Assembly: GCA_002788775.1 (NCBI GenBank)
Contig: PFRX01000013.1
Location: forward strand, 1 to 64,000
Direction of reading: 5' to 3'
DNA length: 64,000 bases
From: Candidatus Peregrinibacteria bacterium CG_4_9_14_0_2_um_filter_53_11
Lineage (GTDB): Bacteria > Patescibacteriota > Gracilibacteria > UBA1369 > UM-FILTER-53-11
Each line of letters begins with the position of its first letter. The first letter of the stretch is position 1. This document shows, in pieces, positions 26,826 to 35,818 of the stretch. The notes beneath the pieces were generated by a model that made no database searches, was not told where the DNA came from, and worked only from the letters and a program-made list of their open reading frames with translations. Position numbers and translations under genes: made by a program.

Positions 26826-26840
26826 GAGTGAGGATGGTGG

Positions 26841-28313
26841 TTACTCGAGGTCTTCGAGGAAGCGGGCGAGTACCCTGAGGCCAAAACCGGTCGCCCCCTT
26901 GTCTTCGTGTTTCTTGGGATCGGAGGTGAAGGCCGGCCCGGCAATGTCGAGGTGGGCCCACGGGGTCTTCCCCACAAATTCTTTGAGGAAGGCGGCGCCT
27001 TTAGAGGCTCCGGCGTAGCGTGAGGTGCCCGAGTCGCTGTTGCGCAAGTCGGCATACTGCCCCTTCATCTTCTCGGCATCATCTTCGTGAATGGGCATGG
27101 GCCAGAGTAGCTCATCGACGGCTTCGCCCGCTGCTTTAAGTTTTGCGCTGAGCTCTTCGTCGTTACCAAAGAGGCCGGCGTAGCGGTAACCAAGGCCGAT
27201 CATACAGGCTCCCGTCAGCGTCGCCACATCTATTATATAGCGAGGCTTGTACTCTTTTACGGCATAGGCAAGGGCATCACAGAGGACGAGGCGGCCCTCG
27301 GCGTCGGTATTAGTTACCTCGACGGTTGTGCCGGCGTAGGTCGTAATTATCTCGGAGGGGCGCTGGGCCTTGGCGTCTATCGAGTTATCCGTGATCGGGG
27401 CCACGGCGATAACCCGGTGTTTAATGTTGAGGCGGGGAAGGAGCTCGATCAGCTCAAGAACCGTTGCCGCTCCGGACTTGTCGAGCTGCATGTCTTCAAT
27501 GTGTCCGCTGGGCTTGAGGTTGTAGCCTCCACTATCGAAGATGATCCCCTTTCCAACAAGGACAACCGGCTTCTTTTTGTCGGCTCCGCGAGGGGTGTAG
27601 TCCAAGACGGCAAGACGGGCCTCATCCACGCTGCCGCGGTTTACTCCAAGCAGTGCGCCCATTCCCATCTTGGTGAGCTGCTTCTTGTTGAAGATTGTCA
27701 CGCGGGTGCGGGACTGCTTGCCGATACGTCGCGCCTCGTGCTCCAAAAAGTGAACATCAACGTGGCTGGGCGGCCCGTTGACCCAGTCGCGGACGGTGAC
27801 AGTGGCTCCACCGATGTGAAGTCCGCGCTCGGCCTTCTTCTGAAGCTCCTTATCTTTCCCCAGCCCCACGAGCTCGACCGCGTCGATGCTCATCTCCTCC
27901 AACTTTTTGAGATTTTCGCCGGTCTTGTAAGGGTAGGCACAGCGGTAACTGGCCATGACGACCGACTCGGTGACAACTTGGGCGTATTTTTTGATCGCCG
28001 AAGGGAGGTGGATCGTGAGGTCGTGGGCCTTGTGTCCCTGGGCGGCCTTAACAGCTCCCGAGAGAGCCTTCATGAGGGACTGCTCGGTGAGCTTCTTCTC
28101 CTCACCCAAGCCCACGAAGATTATTTTCTGAGGAAGTGTTGATGCGAGGTTGAGCGCGAAGTGGAGCTCGCCGGACTTTCCTTCAAACTCGTTGCACTTT
28201 TTGAGTGCCTCAAGATGCGATTTTACTGCGCTTACAGTAGAACTTTGCCCCTGAAATACAGGGTAGATGCAGAGAGCTTTGGTGCTGAATTTTTGTGAAA
28301 ATGTGAGTTGCAT
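26841..28313 (-). CDS. pepA: leucyl (cytosol) aminopeptidase, M17 family
   Basis: This zinc/manganese aminopeptidase removes N-terminal residues from peptides. The 490-residue protein has the M17 signature NTDAEGRLVLCDAL and the metal ligands in VGKGIIFDSGGYNLKP and MQLDKSGAATVLE. The N-terminal macro-like domain is poorly conserved, as usual. ATG 28313 is preferred over an upstream frame extension to 28367, because that would overlap the neighbouring gene and the extra 18 residues do not look like the family. A TACAAT box lies about 10 nt upstream. Confidence 0.93.
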   Translation of the reverse strand: MQLTFSQKFSTKALCIYPVFQGQSSTVSAVKSHLEALKKCNEFEGKSGELHFALNLASTLPQKIIFVGLGEEKKLTEQSLMKALSGAVKAAQGHKAHDLTIHLPSAIKKYAQVVTESVVMASYRCAYPYKTGENLKKLEEMSIDAVELVGLGKDKELQKKAERGLHIGGATVTVRDWVNGPPSHVDVHFLEHEARRIGKQSRTRVTIFNKKQLTKMGMGALLGVNRGSVDEARLAVLDYTPRGADKKKPVVLVGKGIIFDSGGYNLKPSGHIEDMQLDKSGAATVLELIELLPRLNIKHRVIAVAPITDNSIDAKAQRPSEIITTYAGTTVEVTNTDAEGRLVLCDALAYAVKEYKPRYIIDVATLTGACMIGLGYRYAGLFGNDEELSAKLKAAGEAVDELLWPMPIHEDDAEKMKGQYADLRNSDSGTSRYAGASKGAAFLKEFVGKTPWAHLDIAGPAFTSDPKKHEDKGATGFGLRVLARFLEDLE

Positions 28314-28321
28314 AACGCAGC

Positions 28322-29275
28322 TCATTGTATCAGATCGGGCCAGAAATATGCCAACACACCGCGCCACTTTTTAAGCGCCGCGCCACGGGAGTAGTCGCGG
28401 ACGAGTGCGGTGGCTTCGGTGTAGCGCGGAACGAAGCCACTCAGAGCCGCACTGATCTTACCGAGATCCTCCTCCAAGTCGCCCGACTCAACTTTTACGC
28501 AGTTCTCGCCGGGCGTGAGGAAGTCGGTAACACCTCCCAGAAGGTTGCTGGCAACAAGCGCCCCGCTCGCAACAGCTTCAAGCGCCGGAAGACCAAAGCC
28601 CTCGCCGGGAAGGACGCGCCGCCAGCCGGCCTTGTGGGGCGCGGTGCAGTAGAGGAAGAGTTTTGTCCGTCGGAGGAGCTGGGCGAACTCGGCCTGTGGG
28701 ATCCACTCGCTAATGCGGCGGACATTCAGCTCGCTCATCTCTTCGAGGGCGGGGGTGAGAGTCTCCAGACAGTAGGTGTTTTGCTTGCGCTCGTGAATCA
28801 GGATGTCGATATCGCGCTCCTCTTCGGGGGAGGGTGGGGTGAAGTCGGGAGAGAGGGGTGGCGGGCAGTAGGCGAGGCCGTTGCCTTTGGAGTGGAGGGC
28901 CCACTGAGCCATCACATAGCGGCTCACGCAGACGATCGGAATGCCGCGCGGGACGTCGACGCCCCAGCCAAAGCTCTGTGCGTAGTAGAGGATGCGTGCC
29001 TCGGGAAGCGCCTTTCGGATCGTGGCGATATGCTGGCCCACAACCGGGCCCCAAGTGACGACAAAAATAGACTCCTGGAGGTTCTCACTGGCCATCTCAA
29101 AAGCGGCTTTCGGCGTCAGCGCTTCGGTACTTTCTTCGTGTGTTGTAACCAAAAAAGTCTGAGCGCAGCCCTCGTGGGATGTCTCATCGAGGAGGTCGGC
29201 CAGGTCGCGCGTTACCATCAGTCCTCCACTTTTATATCTTTCGGAAAGTCCGGGTACGAAAAAAAAGATGTTCAT
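28322..29275 (-). CDS. GT4-like glycosyltransferase
   Basis: A 317-residue protein. It begins NIFFFVPGLSERYKSGGLMVTRDLADLL (read as a Rossmann strand plus Gly loop) and carries the donor-site pattern LPGEGFGLPALEAVASGALV in the C-terminal half. The short N-domain makes it smaller than most GT4 enzymes. ATG 29275 is chosen over 29287 because a TATGCT box (minus strand 29288-29283) lies 7 nt upstream of it. It ends in TGA, 8 nt before pepA. Substrate unknown. Confidence 0.75.
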   Translation of the reverse strand: MNIFFFVPGLSERYKSGGLMVTRDLADLLDETSHEGCAQTFLVTTHEESTEALTPKAAFEMASENLQESIFVVTWGPVVGQHIATIRKALPEARILYYAQSFGWGVDVPRGIPIVCVSRYVMAQWALHSKGNGLAYCPPPLSPDFTPPSPEEERDIDILIHERKQNTYCLETLTPALEEMSELNVRRISEWIPQAEFAQLLRRTKLFLYCTAPHKAGWRRVLPGEGFGLPALEAVASGALVASNLLGGVTDFLTPGENCVKVESGDLEEDLGKISAALSGFVPRYTEATALVRDYSRGAALKKWRGVLAYFWPDLIQ

Positions 29276-29328
29276 GGAAGGAAGCATACTACGAAAAGTG
29301 GGGATGAGGCTATAGGGGGCTTGGCCTC

Positions 29329-31746
29329 CTACTCAGTGCCCACGTGTAGTTCCGCTGCTTCGGCGGCTCCTTTGCGGGCTGGCCCACTGCGATGGTGCGC
29401 CTCACGAGCCTGTGTTGCCTGCTTACTGTTATACTGTTGTGAAAGATGGAGACGCATGGCCGCGAGCTCTTTGGGAGTGATCGTAATGTCCGCCGACTGA
29501 CTGAGTATCCGCGCCATTAAATCGGCAGGAGTCTCATTCCCGTTGCCGTTGAGGGGCTCGAGGAAACAAATGGGAATGGCGACGGGGATAAGCGGACCGT
29601 GAGGGAGACGGGGGTCGACCATGAGCGCCGGGGTACACAAGGCCACATTATACGGATCGTTGGGTTGAGATACTCGTGCCTTTACGGCCTCGTAGCGTGG
29701 GTCACTCGGTTTGAGGATTGTTACCGTTGCTCCAAAAAGGTTGAATCGACTTAGGAGCCCCTCGAATGTAACTCGCTTAGTTCGGGACTCGGTAGCCTGC
29801 CTGGCAATGACCTCTCGTGCCGCCGGCGTATCGGCCTGTTCTGCCTCGACAACGGGATGGAAGACGTCCTCTGGGTATCTTTCAAAGCGATCGTCAACAC
29901 GCTCATCCGGAGTAAGGCGAGTTGTTCTACCTGGGTCCGCCGCACGCTCGTCCGCGTATGCTTGGGGGATATCAAATAGCTCAGGGGCGAGCTGGTACTC
30001 TTCACACACTGCTTGGCGCACAAGCTGCCAAAAGTGGGGACGGGTACTGGTATCTGTTCGGCTGGCCCTCAACGCACCGCGCCACTGGGCCAGGAGGGTC
30101 TTTGCGGCTTTCTCCAGAACAGGGTCTCCGTTAACGAGCGCACTGATGTGCATGGGGCCGGAGGTACCGCTCAGAGCGTCGCGAATCTGCCCGAGACGGC
30201 TCCTCATAGTCTCGGTCTGTACGAGAAAGTGGCGGATACTAGCTGCGACATCAAGTCCCGCATCAAGGTGGCGCTTAGCCATATGCCCGCTACGTCCTAC
30301 CAAGTTTGCCTCACTCCCCTTAAGAAGTTCATCGGAGAACTGCTCTAAACTCATTGGCTCGGTATGTAACGAGAGTTCGTCGAGCCGCTGCGCCAAGTGA
30401 GCACTGAAACCGGCACGGGTTTCATGAGAGGTCTTGCCAATCGTGATGCGGTTGAGACTTAGGAGCTCTCGTACTATGGTCACCCACTCTTGAGGTGACA
30501 AGCTCTTCTCTTCCTCAACGCGTCCATCGACGATGGTTACGGGCATTCCACAGGCACGACTGAGGTAGCGTGCCGCAATTGTATGTATCTCTTGGCCGAT
30601 AATCGTCCCTCTGTTTCGTAGTGCACGCCCGTGCTGTTCCATAACGTCGACGAGGCCACGAAGGGGGTGATCCGGGTGGCTCGCTTCGGTTAGGTTAAGC
30701 CAGCCGGCCTGTTTATTTAGCTCACCAAGGAGTTCGGCGACGTCGGGTCTGCTGGCGAGCATGATGCGAAACTGAATGTGGCTCAAAACCCAGGCTCGTG
30801 CACGGGTCCCCTCTTGTGTAGTAAGGTAGCCAAGCTCATCTACATTATCCGCCCGTTGGGCAAAGCGTTTAATCGGATCACAAGTCTGGGTTGTATCTAG
30901 GCGGTCGGGTGGCTTAGGAAGGCTCAAAAAGAAGCGCTTCAAGTCGCTCCTCATCCGCTCGAGCAGTGAACCCCACTCAGCCGCCGAGATCTTATAGGGC
31001 TTTGGTAGAACCGGATCAGCTAACACGGCCGCTAGCTCGGTATTCTGAATGGGGGCGTGCACATCTGCAGGAAGGGCCTCATCCCCCTCCGCCGTGATGG
31101 GAGAGTCTTCGTGAGCATTTCGTGGTCTGACATACTTTGATTCAGGCTTGGTCTTTCCGCGTTCTCCCTTCAAAAAGCTTACGGGTATCCCGGCCTCGTC
31201 GCTCAAAACGCGCATAACGTACTCTTCAAAAAAGCTGCGTCGATGTCCACCTCCACGGGCGCTCAAGGTCAGTAGGGACCTGATAAGCTTGGTCAACTTA
31301 GGTGGTACCACGTCCGGCCTGTAGCGGCCACCATTCTCCTTAAGCCGGCGTATGGCCTCTGGAAAGTCGGGGTGTGCGATGAGACGCTTCCTAATATTCA
31401 GACGGCGTGTCAACCCTGTAAAGACTGCCTGGAAACGAGGTTGGCGTCGCAACTGGTTGAATGAATCACCCCCCACCTGTGCGAGACCGGCGGTAAGAGC
31501 ATCTTCGAGCCGACCGGAGTGAGAGATCTCTCGAAGGTTTAAGCCGATTGAAAAGGTACAGTCCGCAAGTGCCACGCGCGCCTCGGCGATGACTGTCTGC
31601 CACCCCGCATCCTCGTGCTGCTCAATAACAGTGGTGTCGTTGATGAAGGCGCGGAGCTCATCGGCGCTAACGGCAAAGGGGTTCTCGGGCACCCTGCCCG
31701 TAGCCGGAGTTTGTGTATATGGAATGTCTGGGGTTTTTTGAGTCAC
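29329..31746 (-). CDS. large hypothetical protein, 805 residues
   Basis: A long soluble protein with no signal peptide, membrane helix or recognised motif. It is mainly helical and charged, with a Pro/Thr-rich N-terminus and a basic disordered C-terminus rich in Ala, Arg and His. A short strand-rich part (PLIPVAIPICFLEPL) lies near residue 735. The likely start is GTG. Codon use resembles the conserved genes, so it is probably not a recent import. It lies just upstream of tRNA-Asp in the opposite direction, which leaves its promoter in the 124-bp gap. Function unknown. Confidence 0.6.
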   Translation of the reverse strand: MTQKTPDIPYTQTPATGRVPENPFAVSADELRAFINDTTVIEQHEDAGWQTVIAEARVALADCTFSIGLNLREISHSGRLEDALTAGLAQVGGDSFNQLRRQPRFQAVFTGLTRRLNIRKRLIAHPDFPEAIRRLKENGGRYRPDVVPPKLTKLIRSLLTLSARGGGHRRSFFEEYVMRVLSDEAGIPVSFLKGERGKTKPESKYVRPRNAHEDSPITAEGDEALPADVHAPIQNTELAAVLADPVLPKPYKISAAEWGSLLERMRSDLKRFFLSLPKPPDRLDTTQTCDPIKRFAQRADNVDELGYLTTQEGTRARAWVLSHIQFRIMLASRPDVAELLGELNKQAGWLNLTEASHPDHPLRGLVDVMEQHGRALRNRGTIIGQEIHTIAARYLSRACGMPVTIVDGRVEEEKSLSPQEWVTIVRELLSLNRITIGKTSHETRAGFSAHLAQRLDELSLHTEPMSLEQFSDELLKGSEANLVGRSGHMAKRHLDAGLDVAASIRHFLVQTETMRSRLGQIRDALSGTSGPMHISALVNGDPVLEKAAKTLLAQWRGALRASRTDTSTRPHFWQLVRQAVCEEYQLAPELFDIPQAYADERAADPGRTTRLTPDERVDDRFERYPEDVFHPVVEAEQADTPAAREVIARQATESRTKRVTFEGLLSRFNLFGATVTILKPSDPRYEAVKARVSQPNDPYNVALCTPALMVDPRLPHGPLIPVAIPICFLEPLNGNGNETPADLMARILSQSADITITPKELAAMRLHLSQQYNSKQATQAREAHHRSGPARKGAAEAAELHVGTE

Positions 31747-31870
31747 TTCAGCAGGGAGTGTTGCCTAAGGCCTAAATAATTGACTGCGTAAGATTGCAAC
31801 ACTACCAAAAAATGAGAAAAAAGCAAAAAGACTATCCATGTGAGCAAAATTAGTTATACTGGGCTCGCGC

Positions 31871-31948
31871 GGTCCGGTGGTGTAGCCCGGTTAACACGCC
31901 ACACTGTCACTGTGGAGAGCGCGGGTTCAAATCCCGTCCGGACCGCCA
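31871..31948 (+). tRNA. tRNA-Asp (GTC)
   Basis: The acceptor stem GGTCCGG pairs with CCGGACC. The discriminator is G73, an AspRS identity base, and CCA is encoded (31946-31948). The anticodon stem CCACA/TGTGG carries loop CTGTCAC with anticodon GTC (31906-31908). The T-arm GCGGG-TTCAAAT-CCCGT is intact. A TATACT -10-like box lies at 31855-31860. Confidence 0.96.
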
Positions 31949-31993
31949 TCTGAAAATCATTAGCGTTCACCTCTACCGGGAGCGCTTGTTTGG

Positions 31994-32032
31994 TTGACGG
32001 GCACAGAAGGTTACGTTACGATATAATCGTAA
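31994..32032 (+). promoter_or_regulatory. promoter with overlapping palindromic operator of the toxin-antitoxin operon
   Basis: TTGACG (31994-31999) and TACGAT (32017-32022) are 17 nt apart. The perfect palindrome TTACGAT-ATA-ATCGTAA (32016-32032) covers the -10 box, where antitoxin binding would block RNA polymerase, as in type II autoregulation. Confidence 0.6.
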
Positions 32033-32048
32033 CCATTAACAGCTGTTT

Positions 32049-32264
32049 ATGAGTGTATCACGTTCTACAATCTCGTTCAGTGAGCAAAACTGGAAGAAGC
32101 TAGCCAACGCGGAAAACAAGAGTAAAACTGTGAATCTTGCTTTGAAGTTCTACTACGACTCGAAAGAATTACTTAAAGAGAAAGAAGAAGAGTTTATCCT
32201 GAATGAGCTGCAGCACTACGAAAACACGGGAGAGTCTTACGGCTTTGACGAGACTTTTAACTAG
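32049..32264 (+). CDS. type II antitoxin
   Basis: A 71-residue acidic protein. The N-terminal strand SVSRSTISFSEQNWKKL followed by a helix resembles a ribbon-helix-helix DNA-binding domain. The C-terminal helix (KELLKEKEEEFILNELQHY) would wrap the toxin. It lies 9 nt before the toxin gene and downstream of a palindromic operator. The A+T-rich composition differs from the conserved genes around it and suggests transfer. The exact antitoxin family is not certain. Confidence 0.75.
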   Translation: MSVSRSTISFSEQNWKKLANAENKSKTVNLALKFYYDSKELLKEKEEEFILNELQHYENTGESYGFDETFN

Positions 32265-32273
32265 CCTTTTTTG

Positions 32274-32540
32274 ATGGAGGTTATTTTTCTTAGACAGCCA
32301 CATAAATTTATTAAAAAAGCTGATGAGCCTTTGAAGAATAAAATTAAAGAAGAAGTTCTTACGATAAAGGAGAATCCAAAGATAGGAGCTCAGCTGGTTG
32401 GTAAGAAGTTCAAGGGGCTTAGATCTCACCATTTTGTTTTTGTTAAAGTTAATTTCAGGATCGCCTATAAGTTAGTAGGCGATTTGATTATTGTTTATCT
32501 TTCAACCAGAGAAAATTTTTATAGAGATCTTAAATGCTGA
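32274..32540 (+). CDS. RelE/ParE-superfamily toxin
   Basis: An 88-residue basic protein with the RelE/ParE fold pattern: FLRQPHKFIKKADEPLKNKIKEEVLTIKENP (two helices), then GKKFKGLRSHHFVFVKVNFRIAYKLVGDLIIVYLSTRENFY (four-stranded sheet, with the R-I-x-Y-x-V strand and an aromatic/Arg C-terminus). Members cut mRNA on the ribosome or poison gyrase, and which one cannot be told here. ATG 32274 is preferred to TTG 32271. It ends in TGA. A+T-rich like its antitoxin. Confidence 0.8.
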   Translation: MEVIFLRQPHKFIKKADEPLKNKIKEEVLTIKENPKIGAQLVGKKFKGLRSHHFVFVKVNFRIAYKLVGDLIIVYLSTRENFYRDLKC

Positions 32541-32628
32541 GAAGTCCACAGGAGTGGGAAGGTTTGACAGGAACCAATTATGCAGAGTAGTATCAACCCC
32601 GTTTATTTAAATTTTACTTATTGGAATC

Positions 32629-33165
32629 ATGACAAAATCTCCTAGCGAAGGTATAGTCGCAGCCTCAGTTGTGAAAAGAAACCCGCCACGGAAGGATTAT
32701 AATCCAACAGCCCCTGTAAACGCTCGCGAAATTATTAGGGCTGAGGTACTCGCTGCCGGTCGCGACTTTCTAAACGGAAACCCCGCGGCTGTAGCGAATC
32801 TGGCGGAAGAGGTGGCCGCAAGTCTGAGGCGCACAAAGAGTTCAGGCCAGCCGGTTCTGGGCGAGGTACTGGACGACAAAGATCCTGTCTCAGCAGTACG
32901 TCGTGAGATGATGGGCGTACTTGCCGAACCAAGCTGCCTCAACGAAGAGGGCGAGCTGCCCGAGGGGTGTGTTCGTGCAACTGTCGGGAACCGCGTTGGC
33001 AACGGACTGCTGGTCCATGTTGATAACGGCGGCAAGGCAATGACGCTCACTGGAGAGAGACTGGGCGCTCTTAAGGCCGGTGATAGCGTAGTCGTCCGCC
33101 GGGCTCGCAAGCCTCAAATCGACAGGCACGGTCGCGAGGAGGTCATGCTCAACGGCGAGGCCTAA
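32629..33165 (+). CDS. hypothetical protein
   Basis: A 178-residue soluble protein. The N-terminal 30 residues are basic and disordered, residues 30-110 are helical and acidic, and the C-terminal part (GCVRATVGNRVGNGLLVHVDNGGKAMTL, then GDSVVVRRARKPQ) looks like a small beta-barrel such as an OB or S1-like fold. RNA or DNA binding is possible but not shown. A strong bidirectional terminator follows at 33183. The leader is A/T-rich with no Shine-Dalgarno. Confidence 0.55.
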   Translation: MTKSPSEGIVAASVVKRNPPRKDYNPTAPVNAREIIRAEVLAAGRDFLNGNPAAVANLAEEVAASLRRTKSSGQPVLGEVLDDKDPVSAVRREMMGVLAEPSCLNEEGELPEGCVRATVGNRVGNGLLVHVDNGGKAMTLTGERLGALKAGDSVVVRRARKPQIDRHGREEVMLNGEA

Positions 33166-33182
33166 CTCTTGCAGCTCCTCTA

Positions 33183-33218
33183 AATAAAACCACCTGTCAG
33201 CTGATGGGTGGTTTTATT
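33183..33218 (+). terminator. intrinsic terminator (both directions possible)
   Basis: AATAAAACCACC (33183-33194) pairs perfectly with GGTGGTTTTATT (33207-33218). The G+C core is followed by a T-rich arm. It closes the gene ending at 33165 and separates it from the efflux operon. Confidence 0.85.
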
Positions 33219-33280
33219 CTTGACCTAACGAGCTTTTTTGCGCGTGAGGCGGGCATCAGAGAGTCTACTCTGCACTGTAC

Positions 33281-33309
33281 TTGACAAATACGCAATGAGC
33301 TGGTTTAAT
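33281..33309 (+). promoter_or_regulatory. promoter of the efflux operon
   Basis: Perfect TTGACA (33281-33286), a 17-nt spacer and TTTAAT (33304-33309). The start codon is at 33336. The leader is pyrimidine-rich with no Shine-Dalgarno. Confidence 0.75.
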
Positions 33310-33335
33310 GTGTCCTTCTAACTTTTCCTCTTGAT

Positions 33336-35084
33336 ATGCGTAAACGTACTATTGCTCTCGGACTCATACCTGTTGTTGTTATTGGTGTCGTGGCTTACCG
33401 CTGGTATAAGGCGAGCACTGCTCCCCTTCCTTACGAGTATATTACCATCGCTCCAACCGAACTGAGCCAGGAGGTTACGGTGACCGGGCGCGTTGAGGCT
33501 ATCGCCGACGTGGATCTTGCTTTTGAGGCGAGTGGGCGTGTTACACAGCTCAATGTTAGGGTTGGTGATCGTGTTGAGGAGGGGCAGGTTTTAGCTGCGC
33601 TGGATGACGCCTCTTTTGCCTCACGTCTTAAAGAAAACCAGGCTGCTGTTGCGGCCGCGGAAACTCAGGTAGCTCAGCAACGTGCGGGACTTCGTGCCGA
33701 GACGGCCCGTTTTGACCAGCTTCAGCGTGGGGGCAGTAGCCAGCAGATACAGTCGAGTGATTTACGTAGGGCCAACTCACAGCGAACAGTTGAGGATCGC
33801 CGTCAGGCTCTCCAGCTTGCACGCCAGAAGGCCGATCTTGACGTGGCTCAGAACTACGCCTCGGTTATCGACGTCGTAGAGAGTGCCTACAGTGCCGCCG
33901 ATCAAGCCGTTCGCCTTCAGACGGCGGAGCTTTTTACCAAGGAAGATTTTTTCAGCCGGTACAAACTTAGCTTCCAGTCGTGCAACATCAATCTCGGACA
34001 AAAGGTTATTGATCAGCGCAACGAGCTAGAGACGACACTCACTGACTGGCAGGGGCAGGTCGCAGGCGCCTCGGTCACCGAGACGTTCGAGCAGCTCGAC
34101 ACACTTCTTCAAGATGCAGCCGAAAATACGCGCTCCGTCAGGAACTTTTTGGACGAGACGACGACGCTCCTTCTCACCGAGTGTTTTGGTCGCGATCCCC
34201 TTCCCGCAACATACCGAACACAGGTTGCCGCGGCGCTCGGTGCAATCAATGGTGCACGAACTCAGTTGAACAGCCGGGCTCAGCAACTCGAGACGCAGCA
34301 GCTGACCCAGGCTTCGGCTATTCAGAGCGCGCAGGCTCAGCTTCGCGAGGCGGAAAATGCTCTCGCGACATCGAGTAGTGATGCGCAGAATACGCGCTCG
34401 TCTGCTCGCCCTGAGGAGCTTGCCGCACAGGTAGCCAAAATAGATCAAGTTAGAGCTGCAATCGGCGCTCAACAGGCGCAGGTGGTTCAGGCTCAGGCTC
34501 GTCTGGAAAATCTTCTTACCGAGCAGCGTAAGCTCGTTGTGGTCGCGCCTATTACCGGCGTCGTCTCCAAGGCTGACGTCAAGCTCGGTGAGTTCGCCTC
34601 ACCCGGCTCCCCCGTCTTCCGTGTGCTTACGCCAACGTTGCTGAAGGTCGAGATAGATGTGCCGGAGGCCGACGTCGCAAAAATTCATAACGGTGACGAG
34701 GCAGAGGTGACGTTGGACGCTTATGGATCCGATCTCGTGTTTAAGGCTTACGTGACAAGTATCGAGCCCGCTGCGAGTCTTGCTGAAGGCGTTCCCACCT
34801 ACAAAACAACAGTCATGTTTGAGTCTGCCGATCCCCGCATCAAACCGGGTATGACGGCCGACCTCGACATCTTTACCGCTCATAAGGAAGAGGTCCTTGC
34901 GGTTCCGGCCCGTGCCGTTCAGACGCGTGAAGATGGAACGGACTTTGTGCAGGTTCTTGACGCCGATGACAAGCTGCAAGAGGTTAATGTGACCACCGGG
35001 CTTCGTGGCTCGGATGGCCGTCTGGAGATCCTCAGTGGTCTGAGTGTCGGCGACCGTGTCGTCACCTTTATTGAAGAAGACTAA
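33336..35084 (+). CDS. HlyD/MacA-type efflux adaptor with long coiled coil
   Basis: A membrane-fusion adaptor of a MacAB-like export system. Of 582 residues, 5-22 form the anchor helix. A beta-barrel/lipoyl half follows (VTGRVEAIADVDLAFEASGRVTQLNVRVGDRVEEGQVLAAL). A coiled-coil hairpin about 300 residues long, rich in Gln, Ala and Arg, spans about 95-400. The second lipoyl half (VVAPITGVVSKADVKLGEFASPGSPVFRV) and the barrel and membrane-proximal domain follow. MacA is normally near 370 residues, so the hairpin is much longer. It overlaps or touches the ATPase gene that follows. Confidence 0.88.
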   Translation: MRKRTIALGLIPVVVIGVVAYRWYKASTAPLPYEYITIAPTELSQEVTVTGRVEAIADVDLAFEASGRVTQLNVRVGDRVEEGQVLAALDDASFASRLKENQAAVAAAETQVAQQRAGLRAETARFDQLQRGGSSQQIQSSDLRRANSQRTVEDRRQALQLARQKADLDVAQNYASVIDVVESAYSAADQAVRLQTAELFTKEDFFSRYKLSFQSCNINLGQKVIDQRNELETTLTDWQGQVAGASVTETFEQLDTLLQDAAENTRSVRNFLDETTTLLLTECFGRDPLPATYRTQVAAALGAINGARTQLNSRAQQLETQQLTQASAIQSAQAQLREAENALATSSSDAQNTRSSARPEELAAQVAKIDQVRAAIGAQQAQVVQAQARLENLLTEQRKLVVVAPITGVVSKADVKLGEFASPGSPVFRVLTPTLLKVEIDVPEADVAKIHNGDEAEVTLDAYGSDLVFKAYVTSIEPAASLAEGVPTYKTTVMFESADPRIKPGMTADLDIFTAHKEEVLAVPARAVQTREDGTDFVQVLDADDKLQEVNVTTGLRGSDGRLEILSGLSVGDRVVTFIEED

Positions 35085-35091
35085 ACTATCT

Positions 35092-35814
35092 ATGGCCCTT
35101 ATTGAGCTCACCAACTTGGAAAAGGTCTACCGTCAGGGCGAGGTGGAGACACGCGCACTACGCGGCGTCTCCTTTTCCGTTGAGAAGGGAGAGTTTGTGG
35201 CGATCATGGGGCCCTCCGGCTCCGGGAAGTCTACACTCCTTCATATTCTCGGCTTCCTCGATCCGCCAACAGGAGGAGAGTATCTTTTTCAGGGCCGCTC
35301 GGCCGTCTCATATGGTGAAGATGAGATCTCACACATCCGCAACCGTAAGTTGGGATTTGTCTTCCAGGCATTCAATCTGCTCCCCCGAACAACGGTGCTC
35401 GACAACGTCATGCTCCCCCTCCTCTATTCGGATGTTCCCGAGCGTGAGTGGAAGCAAAAGGCAACAAAGGCAGTTGAGGCTGTGGGCCTGAGCCATCGTA
35501 TTCATCACGAACCGGCTCAGCTCTCGGGTGGAGAGAAGCAGCGTGTGGCAATCGCCCGCGCACTTGTGACCGACCCCGAGGTTATCTTTGCCGACGAACC
35601 CACCGGTAACCTCGACTCGAAGTCGGGTAAGGCGATCATGGAGATTCTTCAGGAACTCAATGACAAGCAGGGGCATACCATCATCCTCATCACTCACGAG
35701 ACCTACACAGCCGAACACGCCGGACGCATCATCCGCATAAAAGACGGCCTGGTTGAGAGCGATCGTCTTGTTGAGGAGCGTCGTCGTGCAGACACGGATA
35801 GCCTCCTAAAATAA
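35092..35814 (+). CDS. MacB/LolD-type ABC transporter ATPase
   Basis: The ATP-driven motor of the export system. The 240 residues carry Walker [10 protein letters not shown] (about 39-47), a Q-loop, the signature LSGGEKQR, Walker [13 protein letters not shown] and the H-loop ITHE. ATG 35092 is preferred over an in-frame codon at 35044 that lies inside the adaptor gene, because [22 protein letters not shown] is the family N-terminus. The adaptor stop codon is 7 nt upstream and the permease starts 4 nt after this gene. Confidence 0.94.
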   Translation: MALIELTNLEKVYRQGEVETRALRGVSFSVEKGEFVAIMGPSGSGKSTLLHILGFLDPPTGGEYLFQGRSAVSYGEDEISHIRNRKLGFVFQAFNLLPRTTVLDNVMLPLLYSDVPEREWKQKATKAVEAVGLSHRIHHEPAQLSGGEKQRVAIARALVTDPEVIFADEPTGNLDSKSGKAIMEILQELNDKQGHTIILITHETYTAEHAGRIIRIKDGLVESDRLVEERRRADTDSLLK

Positions 35815-35818
35815 CCCT

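Noticed and set aside
31871-33165. tRNA-Asp as an attachment site of an integrated element
   Set aside because: No repeat of the tRNA 3' end was seen downstream and no integrase gene is nearby.
33309-33335. Shared leader motif TCTAACTT (also near 38970 and 56010)
   Set aside because: One of the three copies does not precede a gene. The match is short and fits general pyrimidine-rich composition.
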